Assembly (NCBI RefSeq): GCF_013201035.1
Contig: NZ_CP053707.1
Coordinates: forward strand, 3,844,001 to 3,908,000
Direction of reading: 5' to 3'
DNA from: Arthrobacter sp. NEB 688
GTDB lineage: Bacteria > Actinomycetota > Actinomycetes > Actinomycetales > Dermatophilaceae
Length of the DNA: 64,000 nt
The notes beneath the pieces are model-generated. The model was not told the DNA's origin and did not search any database. It saw nothing but the letters and a program-made list of their open reading frames with translations. The translations under genes and the position numbers were made by a program. The first letter of the stretch is position 1; each line of letters begins with the position of its first letter. Below, piece by piece: positions 12,722-19,170 of the stretch.

Positions 12722-13527
12722 GCGGCGATCCTTCCGGTGGGTGCCAGGACGGCGAGGGTGGCGGCGAGCCCGGTGACGAGGTCGCGGCCGGAGGTGTGCC
12801 CGACGGCGAGGACCGCGGGCAGGAGGGTCGTGACGGCGGCCGCGTCGGCGCGGGCGACCGCGGTGACGAGGGCGACGACGTCGGGGGTGGCCCAGCCGTC
12901 GAGCGCGCCCTCGAGGAGGGCGGCCGAGACCGCCGTGGTCGCGCCGAGGCGGCGGCGGACGGCGGCGGCGAGGTCGGCGTCCGGCATCCCGGCCGCGCGG
13001 CGCAGGAGGAGGGCGCCGGCGAGGGCGTCGTCCCCGCTGGGGGTCAGGCCCGGGCCGCGCCCGACGAGGGAGCGCGTCGCGGGGTCCGGGTCGGTGGCGG
13101 TCGCCGCGGCCGTGACGCCGTCGACGAGCCAGGCGGGTGCGGCGGTGGTGGCGGCCTCGAGCAGGGACGCGACGCGGCCGTCGTCGGGGCCCAGCCGGCC
13201 GGTGGGGACACGCGCCGGGCGCCAGGTGCGCGCGGCGGTGACGGTGACCGACGGCAGGACGACCTCCCCGCCGCCGACGAGGACCGCGGCGCCGGCGTGC
13301 AGACCCGCGGGGTCGAGGGCGTCGACGACGCGCAGCGCCGTGGGGAGGGCGACGGCGTCCGGGCCGAGGACGGGCAGGACGCGCTCGCCCACGCGCAGGT
13401 AGGTGCCGACGCGGCCGGTGGCGAGCACCTCGGCGGTGCGCCGCGGGCCGTGGACGAGGTCGGCGGTGAGCGGCGAGACCGCACCGGCCAGCACGCGGGG
13501 TGCGGCGGGGTGGCGGTCCGAGGGCAT
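12718..13527 (-). CDS. DUF2877 protein, AllH/YlbF-like subunit
   Basis: 269 residues. The DUF2877 signature GRGPGLTPSGDDALAG is at residues 156-170, and HTSGRDLVTGL is near the C-terminus. In E. coli the homologue (YlbF/AllH) is the third subunit of oxamate carbamoyltransferase. It is the first gene of the minus-strand operon, read from a leaderless promoter: a -10-like TAGCGT at 13539-13534 lies 6 bases before the ATG. Only 34 bases separate its ATG from that of the divergent pucR gene. Two copies of the CTGCCAACG-type operator lie upstream, inside the start of pucR. Confidence 0.85.
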   Translation of the reverse strand: MPSDRHPAAPRVLAGAVSPLTADLVHGPRRTAEVLATGRVGTYLRVGERVLPVLGPDAVALPTALRVVDALDPAGLHAGAAVLVGGGEVVLPSVTVTAARTWRPARVPTGRLGPDDGRVASLLEAATTAAPAWLVDGVTAAATATDPDPATRSLVGRGPGLTPSGDDALAGALLLRRAAGMPDADLAAAVRRRLGATTAVSAALLEGALDGWATPDVVALVTAVARADAAAVTTLLPAVLAVGHTSGRDLVTGLAATLAVLAPTGRIAA

Positions 13528-13561
13528 ACCGAGACGCTAGTGACGCCGGTAGAGTGCCCGG
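13528..13561. promoter_or_regulatory. Two divergent leaderless promoters in 34 bp
   Basis: For the plus strand, TAGAGT at 13550-13555 lies 6 bases before the pucR ATG. For the minus strand, TAGCGT at 13539-13534 lies 6 bases before the DUF2877 ATG. The symmetry, with the same spacing on both sides, suggests two leaderless transcripts whose polymerases compete for the same short space. Confidence 0.65.
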
Positions 13562-13612
13562 ATGGTCAGAGTTGCCAACGATGGGCCCGATCGCGCACAG
13601 ACCTTGCCAGCC
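13560..13612 (-). promoter_or_regulatory. Paired candidate PucR operators upstream of the fdrA-like operon
   Basis: Half-site TTGCCAACG is at 13572-13580 (site centre 13570) and a second, TTGCCAGCC, at 13604-13612 (centre 13602), exactly 32 bp apart. Relative to the minus-strand -10 at 13539 the first centre is 31 bp upstream. Both lie within the first 51 bases of pucR, so binding could also obstruct pucR (autoregulation, inference). The same half-site recurs before four other operons. Confidence 0.6.
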
Positions 13613-14920
13613 GTCCCGGCCGGGCAGCCCCTGGACGCCGGCGAGCTCGCCGCCCTCGTCGAGCAGCAGCGCGCCCTCCTCGCCCGCGAGGACGAGGTGC
13701 ACCGCGTCCTCGTCCACGTCGTCCTCGACGGCGGCGGGCTGCCCGAGGTCGCCGCGGCCGTCGCCGGCTTCTTCGGCGGCGCCGCGACGGTGACGACGAC
13801 CGACGGGCGGATGCTGTCGAAGGCGGGCTCGCTCGACGGCGTCGACGACGTGACCCAGCTCGCCTGCTTCGACCGCACCGGGCGCCTCATGGTCGAGGAC
13901 GAGCCCGTCGGCTGGCGGGACCCGGCACGCGGCGCCGACCCGACCCGCGCCTTCGTCCGCATCGTCGCCGGATCCTCGGACCTCGGGATGCTCGGCGCCT
14001 ACTCCCCCGGTCCGGCCCTGTCCCGCACCGACGTCCACATGCTCGAGCGGGCGGCGACCGTGGCGGCGCTGGCCATCACGAAGGAGCAGGCGGTCGCCGC
14101 GGTCGAGGGCAAGTACCGCGCCGAGTTCCTGCGCGACGCCCTCGCCGGGCGCGCCGGCGACCCCGCCGACGTCGCCTCGCACGCCGCCTCGCTCGGGTGG
14201 CGGGTCGACCGGCCGCTCGTCGTCGTCGCGGCCGAGACCGACGAGGACGACTCGGCGACGACCCGCGGCGCCGAGGAGGTGCGCGGGCTGCAGGACCGGT
14301 TCGTCCGGGCCTGGACCCAGGCCGTGCGCTCGCGCGACACCTCGGTGGCGGTCGCGGGGTTCAGCCAGGAGGTCGTCGTCCTCCTGCCCGTCGACGAGGG
14401 CGCCGACACCGAGGCCGTCCTGCGTCCGGTCGCCGAGCTGGCCCGCGTCGTACGCGGCGACGGCGGCGGCGGTCGGCGCACCTTCACGACGGGTGTCTCG
14501 CGGCTCGTCACCTCGCCGGCCGACCTGCCCCGGGCATACGACGAGGCCCTCACCGCCGTGCACGTCGGGCGGCAGGTGCACGGCGACTCCGGGCTCGCGC
14601 ACTTCGACGAGCTCGGCATCTACCGCCTGCTCGCGCTCGTCCCGGACTCGGCCGACCTGCGGCGCTTCGTCACCGAGAGCCTCGGCGAGCTCGCGACCGA
14701 CGACGTGCCCGAGAACGCCGACCTGCGCAACACCCTGTCGGTGCTCATCGACACCAACCTCAACGTCGCCGAGACCGCCCGCCGGCTGTTCTTCCACTAC
14801 AACACGCTGCGCTACCGGATCGCCAAGCTCGAGCGGATGCTCGGCCCGTTCACGACCGACCCGCAGCTGCGCCTGACCCTCGCCCTCGCACTGCGCGTGC
14901 ACCGGATGAAGGGCCTCTGA
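13562..14920 (+). CDS. PucR-family transcriptional regulator
   Basis: 452 residues. The C-terminal 60 residues (LRNTLSVLIDTNLNVAETARRLFFHYNTLRYRIAKLE, read in parts) are the PucR helix-turn-helix. The middle is a GGDEF-like/CdaR-type domain (residues about 180-340), and the N-terminal 170 residues may be a ligand-sensing domain. PucR proteins control purine and related nitrogen catabolism, usually as activators. It is divergent from the FdrA/DUF1116/DUF2877 operon, and candidate binding sites overlap its own first codons. An ATG-proximal -10 suggests leaderless translation. A hairpin repeat at 14937-15005 follows. Confidence 0.9.
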   Translation: MVRVANDGPDRAQTLPAVPAGQPLDAGELAALVEQQRALLAREDEVHRVLVHVVLDGGGLPEVAAAVAGFFGGAATVTTTDGRMLSKAGSLDGVDDVTQLACFDRTGRLMVEDEPVGWRDPARGADPTRAFVRIVAGSSDLGMLGAYSPGPALSRTDVHMLERAATVAALAITKEQAVAAVEGKYRAEFLRDALAGRAGDPADVASHAASLGWRVDRPLVVVAAETDEDDSATTRGAEEVRGLQDRFVRAWTQAVRSRDTSVAVAGFSQEVVVLLPVDEGADTEAVLRPVAELARVVRGDGGGGRRTFTTGVSRLVTSPADLPRAYDEALTAVHVGRQVHGDSGLAHFDELGIYRLLALVPDSADLRRFVTESLGELATDDVPENADLRNTLSVLIDTNLNVAETARRLFFHYNTLRYRIAKLERMLGPFTTDPQLRLTLALALRVHRMKGL

Positions 14921-14936
14921 CCCTCCAGCACTCCCC

Positions 14937-15005
14937 ACTGATTGCGAGCTCCGCCGCTCGACACCCCGCTGGTCGGCGCGTCGAGCGGTGGAACTCGCAA
15001 CAAGT
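14937..15005. repeat. Dispersed hairpin repeat, family A, copy 1 (bidirectional terminator)
   Basis: An imperfect inverted repeat of about 26 bp per arm (begins ACTGATTGCGAG; the opposite arm ends at 15005) lies between the convergent pucR and 15011-15400 genes. A second copy of the same sequence is at 38024-38092, also between convergent genes. Confidence 0.75.
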
Positions 15006-15010
15006 CGGTG

Positions 15011-15400
15011 TCAGGCCGACGTCAGGGCGGCCACGAAGCCGTCGGGGTCCGCGACGGTGAAGGTCGCCCCGGGATGGCGGATGGTCCCCGTCGGGTCGAT
15101 GGCCGGCACCGGCTCGTGGAACGACACGCAGACCCCCTGCTCGCCGTTGGTCGCGAACGTGACGCCGCGGTCGGTGAGCGACAGGTGCGGCGGGCCGGCG
15201 GTCTTGACGAAGGCGTAGCCGCCCGACCGCTCCACCCCCGCCACGTTCGTGAGCGGGGTGTCCAGGCGCCACCACGAGAACCGCGCCCGCAGCCGGCCGT
15301 CCCCCACCTCGACCCACGTCGTCGCCGGCAGCACGCCGAAGGGCAGGCCGGCGAGGCGGTAGCGCGGGTCGAACGCGAAGTCGAAGCGGCGGGTCGTCAT
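15011..15400 (-). CDS. Conserved hypothetical protein
   Basis: 129 residues, soluble, no signal peptide or membrane segment. It begins MTTRRFDFAFDPRYRLAG, and the sequence looks like a beta-rich small domain (many W, V, F alternations) found in actinobacteria, but I cannot name a family or function. It starts at 15400 in an ATGA overlap with the stop of the upstream RNA-ligase-like gene? No: the ATG at 15400 lies upstream, and that gene ends at 15397, so the two are translationally coupled. It is last in this two-gene minus-strand unit, and the repeat at 14937-15005 follows as terminator. Confidence 0.75.
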   Translation of the reverse strand: MTTRRFDFAFDPRYRLAGLPFGVLPATTWVEVGDGRLRARFSWWRLDTPLTNVAGVERSGGYAFVKTAGPPHLSLTDRGVTFATNGEQGVCVSFHEPVPAIDPTGTIRHPGATFTVADPDGFVAALTSA

Positions 15401-15933
15401 CCGTCGACGCTACGGGCGCCCGTCGCGCGGCGGGGCGGGGTGAGCTCCTCGGTCTCGCGCGCCACCGAGTCCCAGCGCCGGGCGGCGACGAACGCCACCT
15501 CGCCCGGCTCGTCGCTGAGCAGCGCGAGCGCCTCCCCCACCTGGGATGCCGACAGTCGCCGGCCGAGCGTGACGTGCGGGACCCACCGTCCGGGCTCGAC
15601 GAGCGGGGAGGACACCGGCGCCAGGCGCTCCGCGAGCGCCCGGTGGAGCGCCAGCAGCCCCGGCGTCACGACGACGAGGCGGGCCAGCACGTACGGCCCG
15701 CGGCCGAAGACCACCGGCGACCCGAGCCGCGTGACGAGCGGCAGCCCGGCCAGGTCGCCGAGCACCGCCTCGGCCCCGGGCCACGCCTCGCTCGTCACGA
15801 GCGTGACGTGCGGCCGGTTGCTCGCACCCCGGTGCCGCGCCTGGCTCGGCAGCCCGCCGTCGGCGAGCGCGCGCCACTCACCCACGACGGCCTCGTCGGT
15901 CGCGGCGTCCGGCAGGATCTCGACCGAGTGCAC
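15397..15933 (-). CDS. 2'-5' RNA ligase/2H phosphoesterase family protein
   Basis: About 178 residues. Two H-x-T motifs (PHVTLV and, about 80 residues later, PHVTLG) define the 2H phosphoesterase fold (LigT/ThpR-like). These enzymes open 2',3'-cyclic phosphates or act on RNA ends. The GTG at 15933 is chosen because the conserved part begins there. The frame extends to 16044 with non-conserved, arginine-rich sequence that would cover the permease operator region. It overlaps the next gene by ATGA. Its link to the flanking catabolic genes is probably only positional. Confidence 0.8.
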   Translation of the reverse strand: MHSVEILPDAATDEAVVGEWRALADGGLPSQARHRGASNRPHVTLVTSEAWPGAEAVLGDLAGLPLVTRLGSPVVFGRGPYVLARLVVVTPGLLALHRALAERLAPVSSPLVEPGRWVPHVTLGRRLSASQVGEALALLSDEPGEVAFVAARRWDSVARETEELTPPRRATGARSVDG

Positions 15934-16013
15934 GCGGCCATCCTCACCTCCGTGACGCGCCCGCGGACACACGCGCGTCACACACCCGACGCCCGGTCGA
16001 GACACCGGAGCCG

Positions 16014-16094
16014 CGAAACGACAGGTTGCCAACGGTCGGGCCATCCGGCTGTCAAAGATTGCTGAGGGTGTCCTCCCACACCGGTCACTAGGTT
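16014..16094 (+). promoter_or_regulatory. Candidate PucR operators and promoter of the uracil permease gene
   Basis: Half-site TTGCCAACG lies at 16026-16034 (centre 16024). A weaker copy, TTGCTGAGG, lies at 16059-16067 (centre 16057), 33 bp downstream. A -10-like TAGGTT at 16089-16094 is 32 bp beyond the second centre. This spacing is the same as at the other operons. The predicted transcript would have a leader of about 55 bases before the ATG at 16157. Confidence 0.6.
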
Positions 16095-16156
16095 CCCGGT
16101 ATCACAAACCCTGTGAGCGGCGTCACCGACGCGGCCCCGGCGAAAGAGGTCACCGC

Positions 16157-17656
16157 ATGTCCCTCGGTCTCGGTTGGAAGGTCAAGGGCGACGGCGCGTC
16201 GCTCGGCCCCGGTGAGGTCGTCGCCCCCGACGAGCGCCTCTCGTGGGGTCGCACCATCGGGCTCGGCGCCCAGCACGTCGTCGCCATGTTCGGCGCCACG
16301 TTCGTCTTCCCGCTGGTCATGGGGCTGAACCCCCAGCTGGCGATCATGATGAGCGGCATCGCGACCATCGCGTTCCTCCTCATCGTCTCGGGCAAGGTCC
16401 CGAGCTACCTCGGCACCTCCGCCTCGTTCGTCGGCGGCGTCGCCGCCGTGCGCGCCCAGGGCGGCGACTCCGCCGAGGTCACCGGTGCGATCCTCGTCGC
16501 GGGCCTCGTCCTCGCGGCCGTCGGCGTCGCGATCCACTTCCTCGGCTCGCGCGTCCTGCACGAGGTGCTGCCGCCGGTCGTCACCGGCGCGGTCGTCATG
16601 CTCATCGGCTTCAACCTGGCCCCGGTCGTCGCCGGCATCTACTGGCCCCAGGACCAGTGGGTCGGCTTCCTGACGATGCTCTTCACGATCGTCGTCGCCG
16701 TCGCCTTCAAGGGCTTCATCGGCCGCGTCGCGATCTTCCTCGCGCTGATCTTCGGCACGCTCCTCTCGTGGATCCTCGACAACACCGTCGGCCAGATCAC
16801 CTCCGTCCTCGGCGGCGCCACCGAGGCGACGACGCACCTGCGCTGGGACACCTCGGGCGTCGGTGACGCCGCGTGGCTCGGCTTCCCGAGCCAGACGATG
16901 ATGGGCGCGGACGGCAAGGAGGTCGTCGGGTGGCACCTGCCGAGCTTCTCGGCCACCGCGATCCTGCTCGTCCTGCCCGCCGTCATCGCCCTCATCGCCG
17001 AGAACACCGGCCACGTCAAGGCCGTCGCCGAGATGACCGGCCACGACCTCGACCCGGTCATGGGCCGCGCCATCGCCGCGGACGGCATCGGCACGGTCAT
17101 CGCGACCTCGGTCGGCGGCTCGCCGACGACCACCTACGCCGAGAACATCGGCGTCATGGCCGCGACCCGCGTCTACTCGACGGCCGCGTACTACGTGGCG
17201 GCGATCGTCGCCCTCCTCTTCGGCCTCTCGCCCAAGTTCGGCGCGCTCGTCGCGTCCGTCCCGGGCGGCGTGCTCGGCGGCATCACGGTCGTCCTCTACG
17301 GGATGATCGGCCTCCTCGGCGCGAAGATCTGGAAGGAGAACGGGGTCGACTTCGGCAACCCGATCAACCTCGTCCCGGTCGCCGCGGGCATCATCATCGG
17401 CATCGGCAACGTCGAGCTCAAGGTGACCGACGACTTCTCGCTCGGCGGCATCGCGCTCGGCACCATCGTCACCGTCGCCGGCTGGCACCTGGCCCGGGCC
17501 CTCGCCCCGGCCGAGCTGCGCCAGGACGCCGAGGGCACGCTCGTCGCGGTCGGCGACCACGTCTACGGCGACAGCGACGGCATCGACGACCTCTACCAGG
17601 ACGGCTACCCCGGCGGCCGCGGCCCGCGCGACCCCGGGCGCGACCACCGTCCCTGA
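16157..17656 (+). CDS. NCS2-family uracil permease (UraA/RutG-like)
   Basis: 499 residues, about 14 membrane segments. Substrate-site motifs are AENTGH (Glu 282) and TTTYAENIGVMAATRVYST (Glu 329). The second is very close to the UraA motif of uracil carriers and unlike the xanthine/urate branch, so uracil (or a related pyrimidine) is the likely substrate. Uptake would be proton-coupled at the cytoplasmic membrane. The ATG at 16157 has AAAGAGG 7 bases upstream. It stands alone: candidate PucR operators lie upstream, and a strong terminator separates it from the molybdenum hydroxylase operon. The C-terminal 40 residues are acidic, then basic, and not conserved. Confidence 0.92.
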   Translation: MSLGLGWKVKGDGASLGPGEVVAPDERLSWGRTIGLGAQHVVAMFGATFVFPLVMGLNPQLAIMMSGIATIAFLLIVSGKVPSYLGTSASFVGGVAAVRAQGGDSAEVTGAILVAGLVLAAVGVAIHFLGSRVLHEVLPPVVTGAVVMLIGFNLAPVVAGIYWPQDQWVGFLTMLFTIVVAVAFKGFIGRVAIFLALIFGTLLSWILDNTVGQITSVLGGATEATTHLRWDTSGVGDAAWLGFPSQTMMGADGKEVVGWHLPSFSATAILLVLPAVIALIAENTGHVKAVAEMTGHDLDPVMGRAIAADGIGTVIATSVGGSPTTTYAENIGVMAATRVYSTAAYYVAAIVALLFGLSPKFGALVASVPGGVLGGITVVLYGMIGLLGAKIWKENGVDFGNPINLVPVAAGIIIGIGNVELKVTDDFSLGGIALGTIVTVAGWHLARALAPAELRQDAEGTLVAVGDHVYGDSDGIDDLYQDGYPGGRGPRDPGRDHRP

Positions 17657-17666
17657 CCGGTCCCCC

Positions 17667-17712
17667 AGCGCGCCCCGCCCGGGCACCGCACCGGGCGGGG
17701 CGCGCTCCTTTT
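17667..17712 (+). terminator. Intrinsic terminator of the permease gene
   Basis: A perfect 16-bp GC-rich stem (17667-17682 with 17691-17706) with an 8-base loop is followed by a TTTT run at 17709-17712. It is one of few hairpins in the window with a T-run. Confidence 0.88.
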
Positions 17713-17791
17713 CCCGGATGACCTCCCCGACCACCCACCCCACCGGCCCCGCCGCCACCGCGGTGCCCACCCGAGAGGCAGGATCGACCAG

Positions 17792-18661
17792 GTGAAGCCC
17801 GCCCCCTTCGTCCACCACGCACCCCGCACGCTCGAGGAGGCGGTCGCCGTCCTCGGTGAGGTCGGGCACGACGGCAAGGTGCTCGCGGGCGGCCAGAGCC
17901 TCATCCCCCTGCTCTCGATGCGCCTGGCCTCCCCCGCCCACCTCGTCGACGTCAACGGCGTCGCCGGCCTCGACGCCGTCGAGGTCACCGACACCCACGT
18001 CCGGGTCGGCGCCCTCGTCCGGCACGCCGGCCTCGAGCGCCACGACGGCGCCGCGGCCGCCCTCCCGCTCCTGCGCCAGGCCCTGCGCAACGTCGCCCAC
18101 CCGGCCATCCGGACCCGCGGCACGACGGTCGGCTCGATCGCCCACGCCGACCCCTCCGGCGAGATGCCGGCCGTCACCGTCCTCACCGGTGGCGTCGTCG
18201 AGGCCGCCGGACCGCGCGGGCGCCGCGAGATCGCCGCCGCCGACTTCTTCACCGGCCCGCTCGAGACCACCCTCGCCGAGGACGAGCTCGTCGTCGCCGT
18301 CCGCTTCGGGCTCCTGCCGGCCGGCACGCGCACGGGCTTCGTCGAGTCCGCCCGCCGCTCGGGCGACTACGCCCTCGCCGGGGTCGCCCTCGCCGTCGGG
18401 ATGGACGGCGACGTGGTCACGTCTGCGACCGCCTCGTTCGTGTCGGTCACCCCCGTCCCCGACGTCCTCGACCTCGGGCCGGCCCTCGCCGGCCGGTCGG
18501 TCGGCGACCTCCCCCTCGACGACGTGGCCGAGCTCGTCCGCTCCCACGTCGGCCCCGAGTCCGACATCCACGCCCCCGCCGACTACCGGCGGATGCTCGC
18601 CGCCGAGCTCACCCGGCGCGTGCTGACCACGACCACCACCCCGACGGAGGGAGCGGCATGA
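17792..18661 (+). CDS. Molybdenum hydroxylase, FAD-binding (medium) subunit
   Basis: 289 residues. AGGQSLIPLL (residues 32-41) and TTVGSIAHADPSGE (from 111) are the two FAD-contact motifs of the CoxM/XdhB family. This subunit passes electrons from the Fe-S centres to an acceptor. It begins with a GTG at 17792, 7 bases after a -10-like CAGGAT (leaderless). It is the first of five overlapping genes (FAD, 2Fe-2S, Mo, CoxG-like, amidase). No clear CTGCCAACG operator pair precedes it; a weak match near 17752 may be chance in GC-rich DNA. Confidence 0.92.
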   Translation: MKPAPFVHHAPRTLEEAVAVLGEVGHDGKVLAGGQSLIPLLSMRLASPAHLVDVNGVAGLDAVEVTDTHVRVGALVRHAGLERHDGAAAALPLLRQALRNVAHPAIRTRGTTVGSIAHADPSGEMPAVTVLTGGVVEAAGPRGRREIAAADFFTGPLETTLAEDELVVAVRFGLLPAGTRTGFVESARRSGDYALAGVALAVGMDGDVVTSATASFVSVTPVPDVLDLGPALAGRSVGDLPLDDVAELVRSHVGPESDIHAPADYRRMLAAELTRRVLTTTTTPTEGAA

Positions 18662-19170
18662 CCGACGCCGCCACGGAGCAGCTGCTGGAGATCACCCTGA
18701 GGGTCAACGGGGTCCGCCGCACGGCGAGCGCCCCCGCGCGCCGCCTGCTGTCGGACTTCCTGCGCCACGACCTCGGCCTGACCGGCACGCACGTCGGCTG
18801 CGAGCACGGGGTGTGCGGCGCGTGCACCGTCCTGCTCGACGGCGAGCCGGCCCGCGCGTGCCTCGTCTTCGCGGTCACCGCGCAGGCGCACGAGGTGACG
18901 ACGGTCGAGGGCATCGGCCACGACCCGGCCAACCTCAGCCCGGTGCAGCAGGCGTTCGCAGAGTGCCATGCCCTCCAGTGCGGCTTCTGCACACCGGGGT
19001 TCATCACCACCATCACCGCCTACCTCGACGAGAACCCCCAGCCGACGCCCGAGGAGGCGCGCGAGGCGATCTCGGGCAACCTCTGCCGCTGCACCGGCTA
19101 CCAGAACATCGTCAAGGCGGTCGTGCGCGCCTCCGAGATCGTCCGCGAGCGCGAGGAGGAGACCCGATGA
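18658..19170 (+). CDS. Molybdenum hydroxylase, 2Fe-2S (small) subunit
   Basis: 170 residues. Cysteines 48, 53, 56 and 68 (GCEHGVCGACTVLLDG) bind the plant-ferredoxin-type cluster. Cysteines 108, 111, 144 and 146 (CGFCTPG, NLCRCTGY) bind the second cluster. All eight ligands are present. It overlaps its neighbours by ATGA on both sides. It relays electrons from the molybdenum site to FAD. Confidence 0.95.
   Translation: MTDAATEQLLEITLRVNGVRRTASAPARRLLSDFLRHDLGLTGTHVGCEHGVCGACTVLLDGEPARACLVFAVTAQAHEVTTVEGIGHDPANLSPVQQAFAECHALQCGFCTPGFITTITAYLDENPQPTPEEAREAISGNLCRCTGYQNIVKAVVRASEIVREREEETR

Noticed and set aside
17740..17791. CTGCCAACG operator upstream of the molybdenum hydroxylase operon
   Set aside because: Only a 7-of-9 match near 17752 was found, with the wrong spacing to the -10 element and no partner half. 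This is expected by chance at this GC content.
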